A DNA stretch of 33,075 nucleotides. It comes from Streptomyces diastatochromogenes (GTDB lineage Bacteria > Actinomycetota > Actinomycetes > Streptomycetales > Streptomycetaceae). The stretch spans positions 1 through 33,075 of the forward strand of contig LIQL01000305.1 of the NCBI GenBank assembly GCA_001418405.1, read 5' to 3'. The notes below the pieces were generated by a model. It saw nothing but the letters and a program-made list of their open reading frames with translations. It was not told where the DNA came from and did not search any database. A program made the translations under genes and the position numbers. This document shows positions 1 to 8,339 of this stretch, piece by piece; the stretch's first letter is position 1, and the number at the start of each line of letters is the position of its first letter.

Positions 1-261
1 CGTTGGCAGCGCATCCGTAAGGCGTACCTGTACGCGAACCCGTGGTGTGTGCTGTGTGGTGCTGCTGCGAGGGTTGCGGACCATTTCCCTTTGAGTCGGC
101 GCGAGTTGATTGCGCGGGGCGACGTGAATCCGGATGCGACGAAGCATCTTCGACCGCTGTGCATTGCTTGTCATAACCGTGAAACGGCGCGGAATCAGCG
201 TGGCGGATTTGCTGCTGAATTCATTTCGCGTCGCGAATCAGGGGAAATTCCGCCGTACTGA
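1..261 (+). CDS. HNH endonuclease, 5'-truncated by window edge
   Basis: The frame is open from base 1, so the beginning of the gene lies outside the window. The visible 86 residues contain a CVLCG zinc pair, an ADHFPL segment that carries the Asp-His of an HNH core, and a PLCIACHNRETARN segment that supplies the second CxxC and the closing His/Asn. This is the small single-domain HNH type that in many siphoviruses sits beside the terminase genes and helps the terminase cut at cos (HK97 gp74 is the known example). Its position just before the small terminase gene fits that role. The exact start and N-terminus cannot be seen. A free-standing homing nuclease is the alternative. Confidence 0.85.
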   Translation, partial: RWQRIRKAYLYANPWCVLCGAAARVADHFPLSRRELIARGDVNPDATKHLRPLCIACHNRETARNQRGGFAAEFISRRESGEIPPY

Positions 262-356
262 CCAGGCGGGTGCCCCCTTCCCCTCTCGCCGTTGAGCGGC
301 AGGGAGGGAAAAAACTTGCATGGCTAATTAGACCGATTTGACGGAGGTGACTTTCC
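262..356 (+). other. Gap between HNH and terminase; candidate cos/regulatory stretch
   Basis: This gap holds an imperfect stem-loop (about 278-310, arms TTCCCCTCTCGCCG and CGGCAGGGAGGGAA, loop TTGAG, with mismatches) followed by a run of A. A good Shine-Dalgarno sequence (GGAGGTGA) lies just before the next start. There is no T-run after the stem on the + strand, so it is not a normal terminator. The place between HNH and small terminase is where many siphoviruses carry cos, but no cohesive end can be recognised from sequence alone. Confidence 0.3.
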
Positions 357-836
357 GTGGCAGTTCCCGGGCAAAAGCCCAAACCCCATATCCAGGCAGT
401 CCGCGAGGGCACATTCCGCCCTGACAGGAATTCCGAGGGCGCAAGGTTCGCCCCGCTGTCCCCCATCGAGCCGGATTGGTCCGAGCTGCTACCGGGGGAC
501 GACACGGACGACGTGCGGAGTAAGGCCCGGGACGTGTGGGCGCGGACGATTCCCGCCCTGGTGCACTCCGCTGGTCTGACGGACGCGCAGCGAGAGACAG
601 CCATTGAGTATTGCCTGACAGTCGCCCGACTGTGGCAGGCAGAACGTGAGTTGAGCCGTACCGGCCTGGTGGTCGAGACGGAGCGCGGGAACGTGAAATC
701 CCCTTGGGTGACGATTGCCCACCAGTACCGGAGTCACTTCCGCTCGCTGGTCGGCGAACTAGGGCTATCGCCCGCATCGGCAACCCGGATCACCCCGCCG
801 GAGAGCGGGGGCGACGATGACGGGATTTTCGACTGA
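357..836 (+). CDS. Terminase small subunit (P27-like)
   Basis: A 159-residue protein beginning at a GTG with a strong GGAGGTGA ribosome site. The segment DVWARTIPALVHSAGLTDAQRETAIEYC and the following helices, with VETERGNVKSPWVTIAHQ, match the P27-type small terminase pattern seen in actinophages, where a helical region is followed by a conserved P-x-x-x-I segment. It recognises the phage packaging site and loads the large subunit. Its last 20 nt overlap the start of the large terminase gene, which supports translational coupling. The acidic tail GGDDDGIFD is typical of such short subunits. Confidence 0.8.
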   Translation: MAVPGQKPKPHIQAVREGTFRPDRNSEGARFAPLSPIEPDWSELLPGDDTDDVRSKARDVWARTIPALVHSAGLTDAQRETAIEYCLTVARLWQAERELSRTGLVVETERGNVKSPWVTIAHQYRSHFRSLVGELGLSPASATRITPPESGGDDDGIFD

Positions 837-2514
837 CGATCTGCCGGTACCGCATGACGCGTTGCTGCAACTCGGCCTGACCGACGACGAGATATCCGAC
901 GCGTTGCAGTCCCGTCCGCTGGTCGTTGCTGCGCAAGCGGCTACGGCTGCGGGGTCGTACTTCGACGTGCCGTCTGCCCGCCGTGCGCTTGACGCGATTC
1001 AGAGTTTCAAGCACACGAAAGGACGTTGGGGCTCGACACCGCTCAAGCTCTCGCCGTGGCAAGTTGTGTGGGTAGTCGCTCCGATCTTCGGATGGCTCGC
1101 CCACGACGACGAGCTAGGCCGAGCGGTGCGGGTCATTCGCTCGGCATGGATCGAGGTTCCCCGGAAGAACGGCAAGTCCACCTTGTCCAGCGGTATCGGC
1201 CTGGTGCTGCTGCTCGCTGACCGCGAGGTAGGCGCCGAGGTTTACGCGGCTGCTGGCAGCCTTCCGCAGGCTGAGCGGGTCTTTGATGACGCTAAGCGCA
1301 TGGCGCTGACTTCCCGGGCTGCACGGGGCCGTGTGGAGGTTCTGCGGGGCCTGATTCGCGTTCCTCGTACGGGTGGAGTCTTCCGCGCACTGTCGAAAAT
1401 CGCCGAGACCGCGCACGGGTTGAACGTGAGTGGGGCGATTGTGGATGAGGTACACGTGCACAAGCGGCGTGACCTGGTGGACGCGATCGAGACCGGTACT
1501 GGTGCCCGTGATCAACCGTTGGTCGTGTTCATCACGACTGCTGATGAGGGCACCGAGGGCAGCATTTACGACGAGAAGCACACGTATACGCGCCGCTGTG
1601 CGGACGACGTGATTTCCGACCCCGGGCATTACGGGGTCATTTGGGCCGCCGAGGAAGGCGACGACCCTTACACCGAGGAGACATGGCGTAAGGCCAACCC
1701 CGGGTTGGGTGTCTCGCCCTCGCTCGCCTACATGCGCCGTGAGGCTGCTAAGGCCAAGTCCACCCCTTCCTATTTCCCGACGTTCTGCCGACTGTCTCTG
1801 AATCGCCGTATGCGCTCGTCCTCGCGGTGGCTGCCGCTTCCGGTGTGGGACGAGAACGCGGGGGTCGTAGACGAGCAGCAGTTCCGTTACCGCCGGGCGT
1901 GGGGCGGGGTAGACCTATCCGCAGTGTCCGACCTTTCGGCGTGGGTGCTCGCTGTGGAGTCCCGCAAACCAGGTGTGGAACTGGAGTTGGTTAGCCGCTT
2001 TTGGCTTCCCGAAGAACGCGTAGACGAGCTAGAGCAACAGCTACACGTACCACTGAAACAGTGGGCTACCGATGGGCTGTTGACGCTTACCGACGGCGAC
2101 GCGATCGACTACGGGGCGATTGAGAAGCAAATCATTGCGGACTGTCGCCGGCTGGACGTGCAACGCATTTCGTACGACCGCATGTTCGCGGGTCAGCTCG
2201 TCCAGCGGGTTGAAGCGAAAACACGTGGTGTGGACGTGGTGCCCGTCGCGCAGACGTATCTAGGAATGAGCCCTGGCAGCAAGGAACTTGAACGCTTGTT
2301 GCGCGAGGGTCGAATACATCACGGCGGGAACCCGATCTTGCGTTGGCATGCGTCCGTGGTGGAGGTGTACCGGGACGGAAACGACAACTTGCGGCCCGTG
2401 AAACCGGATCGCGGGAAGTCGTCAGCTCGTATCGACGGTATCGCCGCTGCGGTCATGGCCCTGGACGGGTACGTCCGCCGACCGATCAAGCGTGCCCGCG
2501 CTGCAAGTGCATAG
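817..2514 (+). CDS. Terminase large subunit
   Basis: A 565-residue DNA-packaging motor of the Terminase_1 type. The ATPase half shows a Walker A-like PRKNGKST at residues 115-122, a Walker B IVDE at 208-211 and a coupling segment TTADEGTEGSIYDE after it. The nuclease half shows GGVDLSAVSDLSAW near residue 370, where the first Asp should bind metal, SYDRMFAGQLV further on, and a closing IDGIAAAVMAL helix. It cuts concatemeric DNA and pumps it through the portal encoded next. It overlaps the small subunit gene by 20 nt. Length and motif order are normal for the family. Confidence 0.95.
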   Translation: MTGFSTDDLPVPHDALLQLGLTDDEISDALQSRPLVVAAQAATAAGSYFDVPSARRALDAIQSFKHTKGRWGSTPLKLSPWQVVWVVAPIFGWLAHDDELGRAVRVIRSAWIEVPRKNGKSTLSSGIGLVLLLADREVGAEVYAAAGSLPQAERVFDDAKRMALTSRAARGRVEVLRGLIRVPRTGGVFRALSKIAETAHGLNVSGAIVDEVHVHKRRDLVDAIETGTGARDQPLVVFITTADEGTEGSIYDEKHTYTRRCADDVISDPGHYGVIWAAEEGDDPYTEETWRKANPGLGVSPSLAYMRREAAKAKSTPSYFPTFCRLSLNRRMRSSSRWLPLPVWDENAGVVDEQQFRYRRAWGGVDLSAVSDLSAWVLAVESRKPGVELELVSRFWLPEERVDELEQQLHVPLKQWATDGLLTLTDGDAIDYGAIEKQIIADCRRLDVQRISYDRMFAGQLVQRVEAKTRGVDVVPVAQTYLGMSPGSKELERLLREGRIHHGGNPILRWHASVVEVYRDGNDNLRPVKPDRGKSSARIDGIAAAVMALDGYVRRPIKRARAASA

Positions 2515-2530
2515 AACCCAGGGGGATTTG

Positions 2531-3961
2531 ATGGCGGAAACCCCGCTTCAGATGACACAACGGCTGTACGGCAAGCTACAGCGCCGCAAGCATGCGGCTA
2601 AGCGCTGGTCTGACTATTACGAGGGGGAACACCCGTTGTTGTTCGCGTCCCCTGAGTTCGCGAGCCAGACCGGCGGGCTTTTCGACGAGTTCTCGGACAA
2701 CTGGTGTGCGACCGTCCCGGATGCCACGGTTGAAAGGCTTATGCCGCTTGGCTTCCGGCTGGAAGACGGGACGCTAGACCAGGTAGCCGGCCGGGCATGG
2801 CGGCGCTCCGAATGCGATGTTGAGATCGGTCTAGCGCTGTTGGAAGCGCTCATTGCGGGCCGCTCGTACGTGCTGGTGTGGAAGCCCGATGGGATCAACA
2901 CCGAGCTTACGTTTGAGCACGCGTCTCGCGCGCTGGTCGAGTACGTCCCGGGGCGTCGGCGGGTGCGTTCTGCGGGGCTGAAGACGTGGCGTGACTGGGA
3001 TACGGAGTTCGCGACGCTGTTCACGCCGAGCACGGTTTACCGGTGGCAGCGTGCGGCTCGCGAGGGCGGGCAGTGGACGGAGCGCACAGCGGGGCTGTCT
3101 CGCGGTGAACCGCCGCACCTGGCAAACCCGTTGGGGGCGGTGCCGTTGGTGGAGTTGCCGAACCGGTCACGGCTTAGTGCTGCGCCCCGTTCCGAGCTGC
3201 GGACGATCGTCCCGCTTCAGAACGCTGTCAACACCTTGTGGGCGCACTTGATGACCGCCAGCGATCAGCGCGCGCTGCCCGCTCGGGTGGTACTCGGCAT
3301 GGACCGGCCCGTCCGCGAAATCGTGGACGACACAGGTGAAGTGGTCGGCGAGGAAGACTTGCCGCTTGACCGGTTCCGTTCGGACCGTCTGCTGTGGCTG
3401 GAGCGCGAGGGCGCGTCCATCGGTGAGTTCTCCGCCGCTGATCTGTCGTCGTACCTGGACGTGATCAACCAGGCCGTTGAACACATCGCGGCGCAGACTC
3501 GCACACCGGCTACGTATCTCACGGGCAAGTTGGTCAACGTCAGTGCGGAAACGCTGGCGGCGTCCGAGGCGGGTCTAGTTGCCAAGGTAGGCGAGCGGCA
3601 ACGGTACTTCGGGGCGGCGCTGCGTGAAGTCATGCGGCTGGAAGCGCTCGCGGCCGGCGAGGCGGGGCGGGCGAACTCGCTTGCGCTCGGCTCCGTGGTG
3701 TGGCGGGACCCGCAGTTCCGCAGCGATAGCCAATACGCGGACGCGTTGGTGAAGTTGAAGGCGATCGGGGTGCCGGACGAAGCCCTTTGGGAACGCATCC
3801 CGGGCGTCACCCCCGACGAGATCGAGCGATGGAAGTCGATGCGCACGGATGCGGCGGGCGCCATTCTCGGCGGGAACATGGCTGATCTGTTCGGCCCGAA
3901 GCCGGAGCCGGGCCAGGTCGAGGATGCACCGTTCACGGACGACGCTGCGGAAGCGGCGTAG
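2531..3961 (+). CDS. Portal protein
   Basis: A 476-residue portal of the SPP1 gp6-like kind, forming the dodecameric channel at one capsid vertex. Supporting features are its place directly after the large terminase, the N-terminal YGKLQRRKHAAKRWSDYYEG segment, the mixed alpha/beta core with VPLQN-type helices (IVPLQNAVNTLWAHLM), and the C-terminal helical region TPATYLTGKLVNVSAETLAASEAGL, which is a typical portal stem/wing segment. I chose the ATG at 2531 because a G-rich ribosome site (AGGGGGATTTG) precedes it; an upstream ATG at 2492 overlaps the terminase and has no clear ribosome site. The acidic C-terminus is usual. Confidence 0.9.
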   Translation: MAETPLQMTQRLYGKLQRRKHAAKRWSDYYEGEHPLLFASPEFASQTGGLFDEFSDNWCATVPDATVERLMPLGFRLEDGTLDQVAGRAWRRSECDVEIGLALLEALIAGRSYVLVWKPDGINTELTFEHASRALVEYVPGRRRVRSAGLKTWRDWDTEFATLFTPSTVYRWQRAAREGGQWTERTAGLSRGEPPHLANPLGAVPLVELPNRSRLSAAPRSELRTIVPLQNAVNTLWAHLMTASDQRALPARVVLGMDRPVREIVDDTGEVVGEEDLPLDRFRSDRLLWLEREGASIGEFSAADLSSYLDVINQAVEHIAAQTRTPATYLTGKLVNVSAETLAASEAGLVAKVGERQRYFGAALREVMRLEALAAGEAGRANSLALGSVVWRDPQFRSDSQYADALVKLKAIGVPDEALWERIPGVTPDEIERWKSMRTDAAGAILGGNMADLFGPKPEPGQVEDAPFTDDAAEAA

Positions 3962-4939
3962 ATGGGGCGTACGGAGGACCTTGCCAGCGACCGGTACACG
4001 CAGGTACAGAACGTCTCTCGCAGCGTCGTACAGGCCGTACAGGGGCTTTGGCGGGACGTTCCCGCGGATCGGATCCTGTCGGCCATGTCCGGGGAGACCG
4101 GGCGGCAGATCCTCAACGCGGTGACACTGGGACAGCTCTCGGCGGCCGAGGGCGCGCAGGCGTTCGTCAGCGCGTCCATGCTGGCGCAGGGGGCGGGGTT
4201 CGGCGCGCTCGGGTCGTTGGATGCGTCCGCGTTCGCGGGGCTCGCGTCGGATGGGCGCCCGCTCGCAACGCTGCTGCAAATGCCCGCGATCACTACGGCG
4301 CAGAGTCTCGCGGCCGGTGAGAGCGCGGAAGTGGCGGCGCTGCGGGGGCTGACGCAGATGTCCACAATGGTGGGCACGCAGATCGCCGACACCGCGCGTG
4401 CGGCTACGTCGGTAGCCATGGCGGCCGAACCCTCGTGTGTGTCCTACGTGCGGGTGGTGCGGCTGCCTGCGTGTGCCCGGTGCATCATCCTGGCCGGTCG
4501 CCAGTACAGCCGATCCCGCGGGTTCCAGCGGCATCCGCGGTGTGACTGTGGCATGCAGCCCATGAGCGATACCGAGTGGCGCGCGAGCCACAGTCCCGAG
4601 GACCTGGTGCGGCAGATGAGCCCCGAGGAGCAGCGGCGCCGGATCGGTGCTGCTGGCGTCAAGGCGCTGGAAGCGGGTGCCGATCTGGGGCAGCTCGTCA
4701 ACGCGCGTCGAGGCATGTCCACGGCGACGGTGCACGGTAAGCGCGTCCAGGTGACGAGCGAGGGCACGACTCGCCGCGGCATCGGCGGTAGGGCACTGGA
4801 CGCGGGGTTCCAGCGGCAGGCGGGGCAGCGCTACGCGCGGACTACAGCGCCCCGACTCATGCCTGAGGAAATTCTCAGACTGTCGGACGACCGCGAGCAC
4901 CAAATCAGGCTGCTCCGGAAACACGGTTACATCACGTAG
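3962..4939 (+). CDS. MuF-like minor capsid protein
   Basis: A 325-residue protein whose ATG directly follows the portal stop codon with no spacer. The middle holds the cysteine/histidine signature of the phage MuF-like head proteins: CARCIILAGRQYSR, then HPRCDCGMQP. The N-terminal half is helical and Ala-rich. Such proteins are carried inside the procapsid in few copies and are thought to help DNA ejection or head assembly. No protease or toxin domain is evident at the C-terminus, which is only a basic tail ending in RLLRKHGYIT. The order portal, MuF-like, scaffold, capsid is the standard arrangement. Confidence 0.8.
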   Translation: MGRTEDLASDRYTQVQNVSRSVVQAVQGLWRDVPADRILSAMSGETGRQILNAVTLGQLSAAEGAQAFVSASMLAQGAGFGALGSLDASAFAGLASDGRPLATLLQMPAITTAQSLAAGESAEVAALRGLTQMSTMVGTQIADTARAATSVAMAAEPSCVSYVRVVRLPACARCIILAGRQYSRSRGFQRHPRCDCGMQPMSDTEWRASHSPEDLVRQMSPEEQRRRIGAAGVKALEAGADLGQLVNARRGMSTATVHGKRVQVTSEGTTRRGIGGRALDAGFQRQAGQRYARTTAPRLMPEEILRLSDDREHQIRLLRKHGYIT

Positions 4940-4947
4940 GGGGAGCG

Positions 4948-5520
4948 ATGGCAGAGACCATGAACGACCAGGCCGACGAGCCGACCGGCGACCAGGACGC
5001 GCCGCGCGAGGACGAGCACCAGGACCAGGCCGAGCCGACCGGCGACCAGGGTGCGGAAGATACGCGGCCCGACGAGCACGACCAGGACCAGGCCGACGAG
5101 CTGAAGCGGGAGCGCGCGGCCCGGGAGGCTGCCGAGAAGGAAGCGGCTCGGCTTCGCCGAGCCAACGCGGCAGTCAAGGGCGTGGACCTGGACGCGCTGC
5201 GGGACGAGGTTCGCGCGGAATTCACGCAGCAGCTCGTTCGTGCGGAGGTTCGCGCGGCTGCCGCTGGTCGGCTCCGAGATCCGGCGGACGCGCTCGCCCT
5301 GGTGGACACGGCGGGGCTGGTCGGTGAAGGCGGCGACGTGGACGCGGCAGCAGTCACGCGGGCCGTGGACGAGCTGCTGAAGGCAAAGCCTTACCTTGCG
5401 GACTCTTCGCCGAACTCTCCGGCTCCGTGGGGCGATGTGGGCGCCGGTCCGCGCTCGTCCGCTACGCCGGAGCCGGCTACGCCGCTTGACCGTCTGCGGC
5501 GCGCATTCGGCCCCAACTAG
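4948..5520 (+). CDS. Capsid scaffolding protein
   Basis: A 190-residue, strongly acidic protein. The first ~50 residues are a low-complexity D/E/Q/H region (repeats of DEHQDQA and EPTGDQ), followed by a charged helix ELKRERAAREAAEKEAARLRR predicted to form a coiled coil, and a basic C-terminus PLDRLRRAFGPN that would bind the capsid protein. This is the layout of phage scaffolding proteins that shape the procapsid and then leave. A GGGGGAGCG ribosome site precedes the ATG. A strong terminator lies between it and the major capsid gene. No protease motif was seen. Confidence 0.8.
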   Translation: MAETMNDQADEPTGDQDAPREDEHQDQAEPTGDQGAEDTRPDEHDQDQADELKRERAAREAAEKEAARLRRANAAVKGVDLDALRDEVRAEFTQQLVRAEVRAAAAGRLRDPADALALVDTAGLVGEGGDVDAAAVTRAVDELLKAKPYLADSSPNSPAPWGDVGAGPRSSATPEPATPLDRLRRAFGPN

Positions 5521-5545
5521 CGGACCACTTCACGACCCAATCTCG

Positions 5546-5578
5546 GGGACGCATTCGATCGAATGCCGTCCCTTTTTT
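5546..5578 (+). terminator. Intrinsic terminator before the major capsid gene
   Basis: A 12-bp stem in two blocks: GGGACG (5546-5551) pairs with CGTCCC (5667-style position 5567-5572), and CATTCG pairs with CGAATG around a 2-nt loop, with one bulged C. Six T follow directly (5573-5578). Only 28 nt separate the T-run from the capsid ATG, so the terminator runs into that gene's ribosome-site leader. Confidence 0.85.
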
Positions 5579-5606
5579 CATGGCCAAGAATAGGGAGACA
5601 CATTAA

Positions 5607-6563
5607 ATGGCGCTTACCCTTCCTGAGGCTGCGAAGCTCTCGACTGCCGATCTTCAGCGCGGAGTCATTGAGACTTTCGTGCAGGAGTCCAGCATTCTGG
5701 ACCGGCTGCCGATGCTGACGATTCAGGGCAACTCGTATGCGTACAACGAGGAATCGACCCTTCCCGGCGTTGCCTTCCGTAGCGTCAATGAGGCGTACGC
5801 CGAGAGCACCGGCACGGTGAATCAGAAGTCTGAAACTCTGGTTATCCTCGGTGGCGACGCGGACGTTGACAAGTTCATTGTCCAGACCCGCGGAAACCTC
5901 AATGATCAGCGTGCAATTCAGACACGAATGAAGGTCAAGGCAGCCGCCTACCGGTTCCAGGAAGCGTTTTTCAACGGCGACGTTGCGACCGATCCGAAGG
6001 GTTTTGACGGTCTGCGCAAGCGGCTGACGGGTGCTCAGGTCATCTCGGCCGGTAAGGATGGCGCCCCCATCGTGGGTGCTGGTGCGGCTGACTCGCACGC
6101 GTTCTTTGATCTGCTTGACCAGCTCGTTGCGCAGGTTCCGGGTCTTACCGGCAGCAATGGCGCGCTGTACGCGAACCGCGCGGTTATTGCGAAGGTGCGT
6201 TCCGCGGCTCGCCGGATCGGTGGCTTTGAGATGGTCAAGGAGGCACTTACCGGCAAGATGGTCGCCACCTACAACGGCATTCCGCTGCTGGACCCGGGGC
6301 AGACTGCCGCGGGCGCAGACATTCTTCCGCAGACGGAGACTCAGGGCACGGCAACCGACGCGTCATCCATCTACGCGGTGCGGTTCGGCCAGGCCGAGGA
6401 CGACCGCGCGGTTACCGGTCTGACGAACGGCGGTGTTCAGGCTTACGACCTGGGCGAGTTGGAGTCCAAGCCTGCTTTCCGGACGCGGGTTGAGTTCTAT
6501 TGCGGACTCGCTGTGTTCGGCGGTAAGGGCGCTGCCCGTCTTAACGGCGTGCTCGCCAAGTAA
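5607..6563 (+). CDS. Major capsid protein
   Basis: A 318-residue HK97-fold capsid protein. Position after scaffold, size and the sequence blocks all fit: N-arm ALTLPEAAKLSTADLQRG, E-loop region YNEESTLPGVAFRSVNEAY, spine helix region TRMKVKAAAYRFQEAFFNGD, and the P/A-domain ending NGIPLLD...FGQAEDD and ALVFGG-like GLAVFGGKGAARLNGV. It would make the icosahedral shell. Codon use differs from its neighbours: many T-ending codons (ATT, CTT, GCT, GTT), as expected for a heavily translated gene in this genome. The ribosome site is AGGGAG, a little far from the ATG. No N-terminal prohead protease region is present. Confidence 0.92.
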   Translation: MALTLPEAAKLSTADLQRGVIETFVQESSILDRLPMLTIQGNSYAYNEESTLPGVAFRSVNEAYAESTGTVNQKSETLVILGGDADVDKFIVQTRGNLNDQRAIQTRMKVKAAAYRFQEAFFNGDVATDPKGFDGLRKRLTGAQVISAGKDGAPIVGAGAADSHAFFDLLDQLVAQVPGLTGSNGALYANRAVIAKVRSAARRIGGFEMVKEALTGKMVATYNGIPLLDPGQTAAGADILPQTETQGTATDASSIYAVRFGQAEDDRAVTGLTNGGVQAYDLGELESKPAFRTRVEFYCGLAVFGGKGAARLNGVLAK

Positions 6564-6577
6564 CTGAAGGGGACGGA

Positions 6578-6739
6578 ATGCCGCCGCGTAAGCGTGCACC
6601 GGCGTCCGCCCCGAAGATGCCGCACACGGATTCCTGCGGTGCCCCGGAAAGGGTCGAGAGCTTCCCGGCTCTCGACTCGTCCGGGGCCCCGCGGACCGTG
6701 GCGCGGTGTCTGGCGTGCGGCGCTCAGACAGTCAAATAG
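6578..6739 (+). CDS. Small Cys-containing protein, 53 aa
   Basis: A 53-residue ORF starting at an ATG with the ribosome site GAAGGGGACGGA. It begins PPRKRAPASAPKMPHTDSCG and ends ARCLACGAQTVK, so it has a Cys near residue 20 and a CLAC pair near the end that could bind zinc. It fills the gap between the major capsid gene and the head-tail connector with tight spacing (14 nt before, 21 nt after). Small proteins of this sort are common at this place in actinophages; its function is unknown. Confidence 0.65.
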   Translation: MPPRKRAPASAPKMPHTDSCGAPERVESFPALDSSGAPRTVARCLACGAQTVK

Positions 6740-6760
6740 CAACGGGGAGGAAACGCGGTT

Positions 6761-7312
6761 ATGACACTCCCCGCACTGGCCACGCTCGACGAGCTGGCAG
6801 CATGGATGCAGCGCGAGCGGGAGGAGTTGCCCGAGGGCGCCGCCCTGGTGCTCGACACCGCGTCCGCCATCGTGCGGGCGGAAGCTCGGCAGCGCTTCAC
6901 CAGGGGGACGAGCACTGTTGCTCTCTCCCCTCGGGGACAGGCGGTCTCGCTGCCCCAACGCCCCGTGATCGGGGTCGAGTTGGTCCGCGGGGGCGGCCGA
7001 GAGCTGCGGGCGGACGAGTACCGGCTATGGCGCGATGATCTGTGGTTCGCGGGCTCGTTCAGCTCGGTATCGGTCACCTACTCCCACGGGTACGCCGAGG
7101 TGCCCGCGACCGTGCGCGCCATCGTGCTCACGCTCGCCGGCCGAGTGCTGACCAACCCGTCCGATCTGAGACAGGAAAGCGTCGGGTCCGTGTCGGTGAC
7201 CTACGCGGCCGAGACCATCGGCGCTTCCCTCGCCCCCATCGAGCGGGACCAGCTCGCCCGCTACCGCCCTCGCGCTGCCGTGGTGCAGCTCGGCAAGGGG
7301 CGGCCCTGGTGA
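6761..7312 (+). CDS. Head-to-tail adaptor (connector)
   Basis: A 183-residue protein at the adaptor position after the capsid gene. The N-terminal helices LATLDELAAWMQREREELPEGAALVLDTASAIVRAEARQ and a central beta segment DLWFAGSFSSVSVTYSHGY followed by a helix VPATVRAIVLTLAGRVL are the usual plan of gp6/gp15-type adaptors that dock onto the portal. The stop codon overlaps the next GTG start (GTGA), showing coupling to the stopper gene. Confidence 0.75.
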   Translation: MTLPALATLDELAAWMQREREELPEGAALVLDTASAIVRAEARQRFTRGTSTVALSPRGQAVSLPQRPVIGVELVRGGGRELRADEYRLWRDDLWFAGSFSSVSVTYSHGYAEVPATVRAIVLTLAGRVLTNPSDLRQESVGSVSVTYAAETIGASLAPIERDQLARYRPRAAVVQLGKGRPW

Positions 7313-7656
7313 CCACGCTCCACTACACGCAGACGGTCGTGATCGTCCGGGCCCCGCTCGTGGTGGACCGGTACGGCAACGAGACCAGCGAGCGGGATTG
7401 GTCGAGCGCGACCAGGACGACGGTCCGCCGGGTGTCGGTCCAGCCGGACACGTCCACCGAGGACGACGGGGACCGCCCCGCGGTGACCACGGGCCTACGG
7501 CTGACCACGCGCCGAGGGGTCGATATCGACCTGACCCCCGGGGACCGCGTGGTTGCCGTGGGCCGGCTGCTGGAGACCGACGGGGACGTTGCGCGGTGGG
7601 TCGTCGGGGGGCGACTGCACCACGTAGAGGCACGGCTTAAGGAGGTGGCCGGCTGA
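7309..7656 (+). CDS. Head-to-tail stopper (head closure)
   Basis: A 115-residue, mostly beta protein that starts at GTG inside the GTGA overlap with the adaptor gene. The strands HYTQTVVIVRAPLVVDRYGN, TRTTVRRVSVQPD and GVDIDLTPGDRVVAVGRLLETDGD are typical of the head-closure barrel (SPP1 gp16 or HK97 gp7 type), which plugs the filled head before the tail joins. The start is chosen over an upstream in-frame GTG at 7042 because that one would overlap most of the adaptor gene. It ends in an ATGA overlap with the next gene. Confidence 0.7.
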   Translation: MTTLHYTQTVVIVRAPLVVDRYGNETSERDWSSATRTTVRRVSVQPDTSTEDDGDRPAVTTGLRLTTRRGVDIDLTPGDRVVAVGRLLETDGDVARWVVGGRLHHVEARLKEVAG

Positions 7657-7910
7657 TGCGCTTCCGGCCGAACATGAACGGCATTCGCTCGCTGATGCGC
7701 ACCCCGGAAGCGGGGCGGGAAGTCGAGCGGATTGCTTCGCGTATCGCGTCCTCGGCCGAGTCGGCGACCGGCGGGGAGTTCCGGACCGACTCGGCGTTGG
7801 GGCCCCGCCGTTGGCGTGCTGCGGTGATCGGGAATTACCAGAAGCACAACGACGCCGAGGGCACCCGTAGCGCGCTGCTGCGGGGCATGGACGGGGCCGG
7901 TAGTGACTAG
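7656..7910 (+). CDS. Small head-tail joining protein (tail completion-like)
   Basis: An 84-residue protein, starting at the ATG in the ATGA overlap with the stopper gene. It is basic and helical (SLMRTPEAGREVERIASRIASSAES), then a short beta/aromatic part (RRWRAAVIGNYQKHNDAEG). The position between stopper and tail terminator is where HK97 gp10-like completion proteins are found, and the segment E-x-x-A-x-x-I-A-x-x-A fits that family, but it is shorter than usual. It overlaps the next gene by 8 nt. Confidence 0.6.
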   Translation: MRFRPNMNGIRSLMRTPEAGREVERIASRIASSAESATGGEFRTDSALGPRRWRAAVIGNYQKHNDAEGTRSALLRGMDGAGSD

Positions 7911-8307
7911 ACCGGCGGTCGTCATGCCGGACGCGGTGGCGGTCGTCACGGGCTATCTGCGGGGCGCTCTCAAGGCGCACGGGAAGCCCGTTCTGGTCGT
8001 CTCCCGCATTCCGTCCCCGCGGCCCCCGTCGTTCGTCCGGGTACAGCGCATCGGGGGCACTCAACAGACGGTCGTGTCCGACCGTCCCCGGCTCGATATT
8101 CACTGCTGGGGCGAGAGCGAGTCCGCCGCGCATGACCTCGCGGCGCTTTCCCGCGCGCTGCTCGGCGACATTCCCGGGGTCCGGGACGGAGTGACCGTTT
8201 ACCGGGTCGCCGAGGTAGGGGGCCCGATGTGGCTGCCCGATGACCAGACCAGTGCCCCGCGATTCGCGTTCGCCGTGGAAATCCACATGCGCGGACGCGC
8301 GCTCTAG
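7903..8307 (+). CDS. Tail terminator protein
   Basis: A 134-residue protein starting at GTG 8 nt before the previous gene ends. The pattern VVTGYLRGALKAHG at the start, the strand FVRVQRIGG, then the central DRPRLDIHCWGESESAAHDLAALSRALLGDIPG is the classic tail-terminator (gpU-like) signature: a strand followed by a long helix in which E/D-x-A-x-x-L repeats. It ends with a beta strand RFAFAVEIHMRGRAL. This protein caps the tail tube and joins it to the head. It precedes the major tail protein, as expected. Confidence 0.8.
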   Translation: MTRPAVVMPDAVAVVTGYLRGALKAHGKPVLVVSRIPSPRPPSFVRVQRIGGTQQTVVSDRPRLDIHCWGESESAAHDLAALSRALLGDIPGVRDGVTVYRVAEVGGPMWLPDDQTSAPRFAFAVEIHMRGRAL

Positions 8308-8339
8308 AAGCACCTTTCATTTACTACGGGGGGACACCT

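Noticed and set aside
3265..4924. Long leftward open frames opposite portal and MuF genes
   Set aside because: They are antisense to well-identified genes, have low-complexity Ala/Arg/Ser composition, and arise from high GC.
7042..7308. Upstream extension of the stopper gene from GTG 7042
   Set aside because: It would overlap most of the adaptor gene and its sequence there is Arg-rich out-of-frame composition.
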